Assembly (NCBI GenBank): GCA_003563755.1
Contig: PWUB01000054.1
Location: 1-10,577 of the forward strand
Source: Clostridia bacterium
Lineage (GTDB): Bacteria; Bacillota_E; SLMV01; PUMD01
Length of the DNA: 10,577 nt
Direction: 5' to 3'
The position numbers were made by a program, and so were the translations under genes. Under the pieces are notes generated by a model. That model saw only the letters and a list, made by a program, of their open reading frames with translations, searched no databases and was not told where the DNA came from. Below, piece by piece: positions 1 to 6,192 of this stretch (position 1 is the stretch's first letter; the number at the start of each line of letters is the position of its first letter).

Positions 1-20
1 AAGTGATCCGCCCGGGCAAT

Positions 21-66
21 GACCGGGCGACCGCAATTTTGGTGCGGCCGCCCGGTCTCCTTTTTT
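21..66 (+). terminator. Intrinsic terminator of the upstream transcript
   Basis: Bases 21-29 (GACCGGGCG) pair perfectly with 49-57 (CGCCCGGTC). After one mismatch (30/48), 31-35 pair with 43-47 (CCGCA/TGCGG) around a 7-base loop. A run of six T follows at 61-66, giving the usual GC stem plus U-tract. It ends whatever gene lies to the left, outside the window, and separates it from sigG, so sigG needs its own promoter. Bases 9-15 (CGCCCGG) can also pair with 23-29, which would break the terminator stem; see findings. Confidence 0.85.
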
Positions 67-126
67 GGTTATATGCAGTCTATTAAGCACTTCAAACCAC
101 TACAAGCAGCGATTCCCACTTTATGT

Positions 127-155
127 GTATAAATATCTCCTCGCGGAGCCATACT
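127..155 (+). promoter_or_regulatory. Candidate SigF/SigG-type promoter of sigG
   Basis: A GTATA pentamer at 127-131 is followed, after an 18-base spacer, by CATACT at 150-155. These fit the forespore consensus as remembered for SigG (gyATR, 17-18 bases, cAtnnTA), except for the final A. A start near 162-163 would give a leader of about 53 bases ahead of the sigG ATG. B. subtilis sigG is transcribed by SigF and then by SigG itself, so this promoter class is expected here. The spacer holds a short inverted repeat, CTCC-TCGC-GGAG (137-148). No convincing SigA promoter was seen between 67 and 215. Confidence 0.5.
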
Positions 156-166
156 TCTACCGCAGG

Positions 167-196
167 GTCGAAAAACGACATCTTGCAGGCAGATGT
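167..196 (+). promoter_or_regulatory. Leader hairpins just upstream of the sigG ribosome site
   Basis: Two small stems lie in the predicted sigG leader. GTCG (167-170) can pair with CGAC (176-179) over an AAAAA loop. ACATCT (178-183) pairs perfectly with AGATGT (191-196) over a 7-base loop. They share bases 178-179, so they compete or stack. The second ends seven bases before the Shine-Dalgarno site GAGGAGG (204-210). A leader hairpin affecting early sigG expression is known in B. subtilis (from memory); whether this one plays that part is inference. Confidence 0.4.
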
Positions 197-215
197 GATA
201 CGTGAGGAGGATCCA

Positions 216-995
216 ATGCCGGTGCGCAAGGTCGAGATAGCCGGAGTGAACACATCAGAGCTTCCCGTCCTCACTAACGAGAAGATGCGAAAGCTCTTCC
301 GCGACATGCAGCAAAATGAAGATGACGGCGCCAGGCAGGAGTTGATCCAGGGCAATCTCCGCCTGGTACTCAGCGTGATACAGCGCTTCAACAACCGGGG
401 AGAACCCGTCGATGACCTCTTCCAGGTGGGCTGCGTGGGATTGATGAAAGCGATCGACAACTTCGATCTGAGCCAGAACGTGAGGTTTTCAACCTACGCT
501 GTGCCGATGATAGTGGGGGAGATCCGCAGGTACCTGAGGGACAACAACCGCATCAGGGTGAGCCGTTCGCTGCGCGACGTTGCATACCGGGCCCTTCAGA
601 CAAAGGATGCCCTCGTACACAAAAACTCCCAGGAACCGACGATGGATGAAATCGCCGAGCACCTGGATATCGAAGCCGAAGAGATCATCTATGCCCTCGA
701 TGCCATCCAGGATCCCATCTCCCTCTTTGAACCCGTCTACCAGGACGGGGGAGACCCCATCTACGTGATGGACCAGATAAGTGATGACAAGCAGGATAAC
801 GCCCGTTGGATGGACGAAATCGCGGTACGCGAAGCCATCGGGAAACTGGACGCTCGCCAGCAGAAGATACTGCACCTGCGGTTCTTCAGGGGAAAGACCC
901 AGATGGAGGTAGCCGACGAGATCGGAATATCGCAGGCACAGGTGTCACGGCTTGAGAAGGCGGCCCTGTCCAAGATGCGGGGGTTCATCCAATGA
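216..995 (+). CDS. sigG: RNA polymerase sporulation sigma factor SigG
   Basis: Late forespore-specific sigma-70 family factor that directs RNA polymerase to forespore genes after engulfment. The 259-residue product follows B. subtilis SigG (260 aa, from memory) almost without gaps: N-terminal VEIAGVNTSELPVL, region 2 with NLRLVLSVIQRFNNRGE and DDLFQVGCVGLMKAIDNFD, the LRDNNRIRVSRSLRD stretch, DAIQDPISLFEP and GGDPIYVMDQIS in region 3, and a C-terminal helix-turn-helix (GKTQMEVADEIGISQAQVSR) about residues 225-245. The ATG at 216 is chosen because GAGGAGG sits five bases upstream and the protein then begins like known SigG. An in-frame upstream ATG at 123 would add 31 unrelated residues and lies before the predicted promoter. 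The stop overlaps spoIIR by four bases. Position 45, Asn in B. subtilis, is Gln here. Confidence 0.97.
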   Translation: MPVRKVEIAGVNTSELPVLTNEKMRKLFRDMQQNEDDGARQELIQGNLRLVLSVIQRFNNRGEPVDDLFQVGCVGLMKAIDNFDLSQNVRFSTYAVPMIVGEIRRYLRDNNRIRVSRSLRDVAYRALQTKDALVHKNSQEPTMDEIAEHLDIEAEEIIYALDAIQDPISLFEPVYQDGGDPIYVMDQISDDKQDNARWMDEIAVREAIGKLDARQQKILHLRFFRGKTQMEVADEIGISQAQVSRLEKAALSKMRGFIQ

Positions 996-1609
996 GAGGG
1001 CTTGGGCGGACCGTATGCCTGGGGTTGGCGGTTGCGGTTGTCGTCCTTCTGTACACGCCGCCCGTCGAGGCCCGTCCCGTCGATGATGCCTCACAGGTTC
1101 TGCGGTTTCACGTGGTGGCCCGCTCCGATGCTCCGGATGACCAGGCACGGAAGTACCTCGTGCGAGACACCCTACTCGAGCTTCTCAGCGAACAGCTGCA
1201 GAAGGCTCGAGACGCCGATGAAGCCCGCAGGGCAGTACTCGGCTGCATGGACAAAATCGAGGAGATGGCCCGGGAGGCAGGTGGAGTCGGAGAGGTGACC
1301 GTGAGGTTGAGCCGGGTTTCTTTCCCTGCTGTCGACTACACAACCGTGGCCCTGCCCGCCGGTGAATACTGGGCTTTGCAGGTGATACTGGGTTCCGGCG
1401 AGGGGGACAACTGGTGGTGTGTCCTCTTCCCATCGCTCTGCCTCCTCGGACCTGCTGGCCCGCCCGCGGACGATGAACCCCCGGGCGTTTCATCCCTGCG
1501 CTTCCGTTTCATCCTGGGTAAGGTCCTGCACCGGATGTTCACCGGCGGCATCGGTGAGCACTCCGAGGGTTGGTTGTACAGATACGCCCCCGCTTCCGAT
1601 CTGCAGTAG
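992..1609 (+). CDS. spoIIR: Stage II sporulation protein R (SpoIIR)
   Basis: Secreted signalling protein made in the forespore. It activates the membrane protease SpoIIGA, which cleaves pro-SigE in the mother cell. The 205-residue product begins with a signal peptide (basic MRGLGR, a hydrophobic run to about residue 22, then PPVEARP). It continues with the family's LRFHVVARSDAPDDQ, VSFPAVDY, LPAGEYWALQVILGSGEGDNW and WWCVLFPSLCLLG motifs; the last matches the NWWCVLFPPLC block of B. subtilis SpoIIR. The ATG at 992 overlaps the sigG stop as ATGA, so translation is probably coupled; GCGGGGG at 977-983 is the only Shine-Dalgarno-like sequence. In B. subtilis spoIIR is a separate SigF-dependent gene, so fusion to the sigG transcript is a local arrangement. 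It may still be read early if the promoter at 127-155 is recognised by SigF. Confidence 0.94.
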   Translation: MRGLGRTVCLGLAVAVVVLLYTPPVEARPVDDASQVLRFHVVARSDAPDDQARKYLVRDTLLELLSEQLQKARDADEARRAVLGCMDKIEEMAREAGGVGEVTVRLSRVSFPAVDYTTVALPAGEYWALQVILGSGEGDNWWCVLFPSLCLLGPAGPPADDEPPGVSSLRFRFILGKVLHRMFTGGIGEHSEGWLYRYAPASDLQ

Positions 1610-1684
1610 ACCCCGCTCATCCCCATGATTCCCAGCATTCCCGAGTCCTTCATTATTTACCCGACGCTCTCTGCATAGCTTGTA

Positions 1685-1697
1685 TGAGGAGTCCTCA
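1685..1697 (+). promoter_or_regulatory. Palindrome and possible promoter before ylmC
   Basis: The 116 bases between spoIIR and ylmC hold no gene and no clear terminator. TGAGGA-G-TCCTCA at 1685-1697 is a 13-base inverted repeat with a single central base, too tight for an RNA hairpin and more like a protein-binding half-site pair. Just upstream, CATAGCTT (1674-1681) with TTATT (1653-1657) before it weakly resembles a SigE/SigK-type promoter. If that were real, the palindrome would lie over the transcription start. Low confidence; neither element matches a consensus well. Confidence 0.25.
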
Positions 1698-1725
1698 CCA
1701 ACAAGGGAGAGGAGAGCGTTCTTCG

Positions 1726-1989
1726 ATGGTACGCATCTCGGATCTTGCATCCCTGGAAGCCATAAACCTCGAAGACGGACGGGTACTGGGATTCATAGAT
1801 GACCTCGAAATCGACCTGGCACGAGGCCGCATCATCTCGGTGGTGATTCCCGCTCCCTCGGGCATCTGGGCGTGGTTGTCCGGGGGGCGTGAGCATGTGA
1901 TTCCCTGGGAGAGCATAGTGAGGGTCGGAGAGGATGTGATACTGGTGCGGCACCGGGAAGGAAGCAGCATCAAGAACAGAGAATCATAG
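1726..1989 (+). CDS. ylmC: YlmC/YmxH family PRC-barrel sporulation protein
   Basis: Small cytosolic protein of 87 residues, a single PRC-barrel-like domain. The end, HVIPWESIVRVGEDVILVR, matches the IPWRNIVKIGEDVILVR block of B. subtilis YlmC. The front (RISDLASLEAINLEDGRVLGF and DDLEIDLARGRI) is the usual strand-turn-strand pattern. Its biochemical role is unknown; the family is annotated from its occurrence in spore formers and its place at the head of the ylm cluster. The ATG at 1726 is preceded by AGGGAGAGGAGAG (1704-1716), nine bases away, and the frame upstream encodes nothing family-like. The gap to pgeF is ten bases, so the two are almost certainly co-transcribed. Confidence 0.9.
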   Translation: MVRISDLASLEAINLEDGRVLGFIDDLEIDLARGRIISVVIPAPSGIWAWLSGGREHVIPWESIVRVGEDVILVRHREGSSIKNRES

Positions 1990-1999
1990 GGAGCAGGGG

Positions 2000-2875
2000 A
2001 TGAGTGTCGGATTGAGATGGGTCAGAGTGGTAGCGGATAATCTAGCAGGACCGGACGGTCCTCTCGCCTACTGGAGCGTGCAAGGAGTTTGTGGAGTCCA
2101 CGCAGTATTCACTACGAGGTGTGGTGGCGTCAGCTGCGGTCGATACCGCGGACTCAACCTGGGTCTTGGCACCGGTGATGATGCCGAACGCGTGCGGTCC
2201 AATCGTCGAATTTTGATGTCGGCCCTCGGGGACGGCTCGCCGCGGCGGGTGCAGCTGGTCAGGCAGGTTCACAGCAGCCGGGTGATCCGCGTGGCACAGG
2301 CCCTGGGAGAACATGTCGGCAGCGGGTGGATGATCGGCCCCGAGGCCGATGGGATGCTCACAGAAGGCCCGGGCCTGGCTCTGAGCATGCTTTACGCCGA
2401 CTGCCTGCCCGTGTACATCGTGGATCCAGGGCGTCGTGTCGTGGGGGTGGCCCACGCTGGGTGGCGAGGCCTCGTCTCCGGCATCGTGGAGAAAACCCTG
2501 TCGACGATGCGCTCGGGCTGGGGTAGCGAGCCTGCCGAATGCGTGGTGTTCCTGGGGCCCTGCATAGAGCGGGAGGCCTTCGAGGTTGATAGGCCGGTCC
2601 TCAGGGCTCTGAGCCGGTGGGCACCGTGGTGGCGCCAGGTTACATACCCGTCTCGCCCGGGAAGGGCGAAGATGGATCTCGCAGCAGCAGCGCGGACCCG
2701 CCTGATCGAATGCGGTGTTGAGAGGCTGCTCGGACCGCCCGCGGGGACCTTTCATTCGGACGACCTATACTCGTACCGTCGTGATGGGGGCATCACGGGT
2801 AGGTCCGCAGCCCTGCTCTGGCTCGAGCCCTGCCCACCGGAAGGAACTCGTGCCTGCGGCATCGAAGGACTCTGA
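2000..2875 (+). CDS. pgeF: PgeF/YlmD/YfiH family multicopper-polyphenol-oxidase-fold protein
   Basis: Member of the DUF152/YfiH family (bacterial relatives of human FAMIN/LACC1), reported to have purine nucleoside phosphorylase and adenosine deaminase activities. In E. coli it has been linked to correcting errors in peptidoglycan stem peptides. The 291-residue protein keeps the three metal ligands: His91 in RQVHSSRV, Cys135 in ADCLPVYIVD and His152 in VAHAGWRGLV, with the usual 17-residue Cys-His spacing. GPCIEREAFEVD and the C-terminal DDLYSYRRDGGITGR signature are also present. AGGGAG (1988-1993) overlaps the ylmC stop and lies six bases before the ATG. In Firmicutes the gene sits in the ylm/sepF division cluster, as here. 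The natural substrate in this organism cannot be told. Confidence 0.92.
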   Translation: MSVGLRWVRVVADNLAGPDGPLAYWSVQGVCGVHAVFTTRCGGVSCGRYRGLNLGLGTGDDAERVRSNRRILMSALGDGSPRRVQLVRQVHSSRVIRVAQALGEHVGSGWMIGPEADGMLTEGPGLALSMLYADCLPVYIVDPGRRVVGVAHAGWRGLVSGIVEKTLSTMRSGWGSEPAECVVFLGPCIEREAFEVDRPVLRALSRWAPWWRQVTYPSRPGRAKMDLAAAARTRLIECGVERLLGPPAGTFHSDDLYSYRRDGGITGRSAALLWLEPCPPEGTRACGIEGL

Positions 2876-2910
2876 TTATCAGTAGCTGCTAGTTAGGGTG
2901 TTGTGGCATC

Positions 2911-4098
2911 ATGGCTGTGAGTAGACCACCACGAGGATCGGGGCGGTGGATGTTCGCCCTGTTGGTATTTCTTGTCGTTGCGGTGCTGGCCCGCGGATGG
3001 CTGGCCAGGCCGTTCGTTGTGCTCACGGCTCCGGATCCCGTCGACCATGAGGTGAAGTTCGCGGTGGCCGGTTTCAGCGTCTATCGGGAGACGGTACTGT
3101 TTGCGCCCCTGAGCGGTGAGATAACGCCCCTGGTGTCCGACGGCGAGCTGGTTTCGCGCAATACCCCTGTGGCCAGGCTCGACAGCCCGGACGCGGCCAC
3201 AGCGTACCGGGAGCGCCTGAGCGTAGTTCAGGAGCAGGTGGATGCCTGGGCCGGAGAGCATGAGGATATGCTGATGAATGCTGCGGGGGAGGCCTCGGAG
3301 GCGAGGGATGCGGTCATATCGTCCCTGCTTGACCTCAAGATTGAGGGCCGTATCGGTACTCTGCGCGAGGACATGCTCAGGTTTGACAACGCACACCGGA
3401 CGGCGGTATCTCTGCTCGCTGAGTGGGATGCCCACAGGGAGCGAATCGAGGATCTACGAGTCCTGGCGGATCGAGCCCAGGACCGCATCCTCTCACCGAG
3501 GGCGGGGGTTGTTCGCCTTCGGGTTGACGGCCTGGAGAAGGTCCTCGGGTGGGATCAGCCCCTGGATCCTCAGCTGACGGAGGCTCTGCTGGAGTGGGAT
3601 GGCACCACCCGCGATGTGAGCCTCACTGTCACGGCCGGCTCACCGGTAGTACGTGTGCTTGACCATATGCATCTGCATGCTGTCCTACTGGTGGAGCACG
3701 AAGGGGCGTCCCTGCTGCACCCTGGCAGGGCCGTGCGTCTCGTCGTGGATGGGGTGGAGCAGCTGGTTGAGTGTAACGTGCAGGATATCGGGTCAGCCCG
3801 AGGTGGGATTGTCCCGGTACGGGTTGAGCTCGAGCACAGGCTGCCGTTGTTCTTCGAGAGACGGGCATGGGAAGGGAGCCTTACGGTGGCTGAGATCAGT
3901 GCCCATGTGATTCCATCCTCGGCCCTCGTCTCCCGTCAGGGTGGATGCGGGGTATACAGGTGGCTGCACCAGCGCCCGGTCTGGACACCCGTGCAGGTCC
4001 TGGATCGGTCCAGGCAAACGGTCGTGGTCGCGGGACTCTCGCCGGACGATTCGGTGGTCACAAACCCGGGGTTGGTCGAATGGTTCAGACTGAGGTAG
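2911..4098 (+). CDS. HlyD-like membrane-anchored adaptor protein
   Basis: The 395-residue product has one N-terminal membrane helix (about residues 14-30, MFALLVFLVVAVLARGW), with the rest predicted outside the cell. A biotinyl/lipoyl-like half-motif follows at about 65-95 (FAPLSGEITPLVSDGELVSR, then NTPVARLDSPDA). A charged, helix-rich stretch, about 97-190, is a probable coiled-coil hairpin. The second lipoyl half is ILSPRAGVVRLRVDGLEKV, and beta-rich domains run to the end. This is the order of HlyD/membrane-fusion proteins, but no transporter or outer-membrane partner is encoded nearby. It lies between pgeF and ylmE, a slot empty in B. subtilis; I recall similar genes there in some clostridia. 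A structural or septum-associated role is possible. The ribosome site (GGGTG, 2896-2900) is weak, and a 35-base gap separates it from pgeF. Confidence 0.75.
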   Translation: MAVSRPPRGSGRWMFALLVFLVVAVLARGWLARPFVVLTAPDPVDHEVKFAVAGFSVYRETVLFAPLSGEITPLVSDGELVSRNTPVARLDSPDAATAYRERLSVVQEQVDAWAGEHEDMLMNAAGEASEARDAVISSLLDLKIEGRIGTLREDMLRFDNAHRTAVSLLAEWDAHRERIEDLRVLADRAQDRILSPRAGVVRLRVDGLEKVLGWDQPLDPQLTEALLEWDGTTRDVSLTVTAGSPVVRVLDHMHLHAVLLVEHEGASLLHPGRAVRLVVDGVEQLVECNVQDIGSARGGIVPVRVELEHRLPLFFERRAWEGSLTVAEISAHVIPSSALVSRQGGCGVYRWLHQRPVWTPVQVLDRSRQTVVVAGLSPDDSVVTNPGLVEWFRLR

Positions 4099-4112
4099 GA
4101 GGAGACCGCTGA

Positions 4113-4841
4113 ATGGATGACCGTAACCCTCATGACGCTCTTGATGCTGAGGAGATTGTTAGACGCCACGCTGAAGTGGCCATCCGCGTACGCGAGGCCT
4201 GCAGGCGTGTCGGCAGGGACGAAAGCTCGGTCAGGATCATCACGGTGACTAAAGGACAGCCCATGATCAAGACGAGCCGCGCTCTGTCGGCCGGACTCCG
4301 CGTTTTCGGTGAGAGCAGACCACAGGAGTTCAGGAGCAAACACAGCCTCCTGGAGGATGTAGCGGACATCCGATGGCATTTCATTGGTCCCCTGCAGGCA
4401 AACAAGGTGAAGCACGTTGTCGGCCTGTGTTCCCTTCTGCATTCGGTCGACACCCTGTCCCTGGCCAGGGCCGTGGCCGAACGGGCCGGGGCCCTGGGGA
4501 TCCGGGCAGACATCCTGCTGCAGGTAAATGCCAGCGGAGAAACCAGTAAGCAGGGGGTGGCTCCCGGGGAGGTTGTGAATGCTGCCAGGGAGATCGCCAC
4601 CCTGGAGGGGGTTCGTCTCCTTGGCCTGATGACAATGGCACCGTACGGCGATTCCGGGGCTGCCCGATGCGTGTTTCGGAAGGTGGCATCCCTGGCAGAA
4701 GAGGTGAGGGAAGCGGGGATTCGGGGAGTCTTGATGGATGAACTCTCGATGGGCATGACGGACGATTACCAGGTAGCCGTTGAGGAGGGGGCAACCCTGG
4801 TTCGTGTGGGTCGCGCGATATTGGGGCCCCGGCGGGATTGA
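4113..4841 (+). CDS. ylmE: YggS/YlmE family pyridoxal-phosphate-binding protein
   Basis: Cytosolic PLP-homeostasis protein (PLPBP family, fold type III alanine-racemase-like barrel) that binds PLP but has no known catalytic reaction. The 242-residue length is typical. Visible signatures are VTKGQP with the PLP lysine at Lys47, FGESRPQE, IRWHFIGPLQANKVKHV, HSVDTLSLA, LQVNASGETSKQG, GLMTMAP, LSMGMTDDYQVAVEEGATLV and RVGRAILG. The strong site AGGAGGAG (4097-4104) lies eight bases before the ATG and overlaps the stop of the HlyD-like gene, indicating one operon. In most relatives the FGEN motif carries Asn where this protein has Ser. The next gene, sepF, begins 29 bases later. Confidence 0.95.
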   Translation: MDDRNPHDALDAEEIVRRHAEVAIRVREACRRVGRDESSVRIITVTKGQPMIKTSRALSAGLRVFGESRPQEFRSKHSLLEDVADIRWHFIGPLQANKVKHVVGLCSLLHSVDTLSLARAVAERAGALGIRADILLQVNASGETSKQGVAPGEVVNAAREIATLEGVRLLGLMTMAPYGDSGAARCVFRKVASLAEEVREAGIRGVLMDELSMGMTDDYQVAVEEGATLVRVGRAILGPRRD

Positions 4842-4870
4842 TAGGCCATGTGAGAGAGGTGAGACGGGGT

Positions 4871-5398
4871 ATGTCCGGATTGTGGCAGCGGTTGACTGAG
4901 ATCCTCGGTTGGGCACCGCCCGATGAAGAGGAGCTCGACGAACGATGGCACGAGGAGGCGGCCGCCGAGGATGAGGACGAACTGGGATCATGGGGAGATG
5001 ATGGTATGCAGGGACACGGGTCAGACGGGCGCATTCACGCCGGTCGTAAGGGATCAGAGATAGTGAGCCTGTCCGGCCGCGGTCGAGGCAGGCCGGTCCA
5101 GCTGGCGGTTGCCGAACCTGGTAGTTTCGACGATGTGCAGTCCGTAGCTGATCAACTGAAGAAGCATGTGGGTGTGGTGGTGAACCTGGAGAGTCTCGAA
5201 CGCGGTGAGGCGAGGAGGGTTGTGGACTTCCTCAGCGGTACCGTGTACGCCCTCGATGGGGAGATGCAGCAGGTGAGCGCCCAGGTGGTGATGTTCGTTC
5301 CCCGCCAGACCCGTATTGAGAACCTGAAGGATTCCGAGGCGGGTGCTGTCGCCAGAAGCATCTCGCGCTCCTCGGACGACGAGGAGCGACCCTGGTGA
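4871..5398 (+). CDS. sepF: Cell division protein SepF
   Basis: FtsZ-binding, membrane-anchored septum protein that polymerises into rings and helps tether the Z-ring. With the ATG at 4871 it is 175 residues. The N-terminal amphipathic membrane helix is MSGLWQRLTEILGW. An acidic, glycine-containing linker (about 16-60) follows, then the conserved SepF core: VADQLKKHVGVVVNLESLE, ARRVVDFLSGTVYALDGEMQ and VMFVP. The C terminus ends in RPW, like HQRW of B. subtilis SepF. GAGAGGTGA (4854-4862) is eight bases upstream of this ATG. A TTG at 4838 overlapping the ylmE stop could add 11 residues, but it would put sequence ahead of the membrane helix and lacks a good ribosome site. The stop overlaps the ylmG start. 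Confidence 0.95.
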   Translation: MSGLWQRLTEILGWAPPDEEELDERWHEEAAAEDEDELGSWGDDGMQGHGSDGRIHAGRKGSEIVSLSGRGRGRPVQLAVAEPGSFDDVQSVADQLKKHVGVVVNLESLERGEARRVVDFLSGTVYALDGEMQQVSAQVVMFVPRQTRIENLKDSEAGAVARSISRSSDDEERPW

Positions 5399-5679
5399 TG
5401 CTGTCCTACGCCGTTGTTTCGAGCATAGATACTCTCCTGCACATACTCGTGTGGCTGCTGATACTGCGGGCCATTATGTCGTGGTTCCGTCCTGATCCCA
5501 CCAGCTCTGCAGGACAGATGTACTACCGCCTCTACGCCGTTTTATTCGAGCTGACCGAGCCTCTGCTCAGTCCTATCCGTGGGGCCATGCCGGGAGGAGG
5601 GATGGGTGTGGACTTCTCTCTGCTCATCCTTGTGCTGATTCTTCAGTTCTTGCGCACGTTGATACGGGGACTGGTGTAA
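5395..5679 (+). CDS. ylmG: YggT/YlmG family small membrane protein
   Basis: A 94-residue integral membrane protein with two hydrophobic helices, about residues 7-27 (SIDTLLHILVWLLILRAIMS) and 68-88 (FSLLILVLILQFLRTLI). The conserved loop RAIMSWFRPDP and TEPLLSPIRGAMP are the YggT signature. The family is tied to cell-division clusters and, in plastids, to nucleoid or thylakoid organisation; the molecular role is unknown. The start is taken as GTG at 5395, which overlaps the sepF stop by four bases and lies eight bases after GAGGAG (5381-5386). ATG at 5398 is the alternative and would remove one residue. Confidence 0.9.
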   Translation: MMLSYAVVSSIDTLLHILVWLLILRAIMSWFRPDPTSSAGQMYYRLYAVLFELTEPLLSPIRGAMPGGGMGVDFSLLILVLILQFLRTLIRGLV

Positions 5680-5697
5680 AGAGAGGGGGGCACCGAG

Positions 5698-6192
5698 GTG
5701 CCAATCACTCCGCTGGACATACATAATAAGGAGTTTTCACGTTCGTTTCGGGGATACAACCCAGAGGAAGTAGACGAGTTCCTGGATGAGATCGTGAGGG
5801 AATTCGATAATGTGTTGCAGGAGAACCAAACCCTCAAGGATCAGGCTGAGGAGATGCGATCTCGGGTTGAGCAGTATCGCCAGATGGAAGACACACTGCA
5901 GCACACCCTCGTCATCGCGCAGGAGACGGCCGAGGAGGTCAGGGAGAACGCGCGTAAGGAAGCGCAGGTTACGATAGGTGAGGCGCGTGCTGACATTCGC
6001 CGCCTTCGTACCGAGGCCGATCAGTATGTGGACAGGATCAAGGAGCAGGGTAAGGAAGCACGCTCCCGCGTCCTCAAGTACCTGGCCCGGGCCAGGGCGA
6101 ACCTCCTCACCGAAATGGAGATCCTGGAGAAGGCCAGGGATGAGCTGGACAGGCTGGGGCTTGATGACAAGAGCGGTAGCGATGATAAATAG
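5698..6192 (+). CDS. divIVA: DivIVA septum/pole-site protein
   Basis: Coiled-coil scaffold that binds negatively curved membrane at division septa and poles. The 164-residue product opens with the invariant DivIVA N terminus (PITPLDIHNKEFSRSFRGYN, then PEEVDEFLDEI), including the membrane-binding Phe/Arg region, and continues as an almost unbroken coiled coil (residues 30-155). A GTG start at 5698 is chosen because AGAGAGGGGGG (5680-5690) lies seven bases upstream and the second residue onward matches the family. The gene directly follows ylmG (18-base gap). The usual intervening ylmH (S4 RNA-binding protein) is absent. The last 11 bases overlap the racemase gene. Confidence 0.95.
   Translation: MPITPLDIHNKEFSRSFRGYNPEEVDEFLDEIVREFDNVLQENQTLKDQAEEMRSRVEQYRQMEDTLQHTLVIAQETAEEVRENARKEAQVTIGEARADIRRLRTEADQYVDRIKEQGKEARSRVLKYLARARANLLTEMEILEKARDELDRLGLDDKSGSDDK

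Noticed and set aside
123..215. In-frame N-terminal extension of sigG from an upstream ATG
   Set aside because: It starts within the predicted promoter, has no ribosome site, and the added residues do not resemble SigG. ATG 216 with GAGGAGG gives the family length.
2042..2755. Long reverse-strand frame opposite pgeF
   Set aside because: It is a shadow of a GC-rich gene on the other strand, with no family resemblance. The same holds for the long reverse frames at 3936-4991, 5737-6447 and 7814-8350.
4838..4870. TTG start giving SepF 11 more residues
   Set aside because: It would place sequence before the N-terminal membrane helix, and the better GAGAGGTGA site serves ATG 4871.
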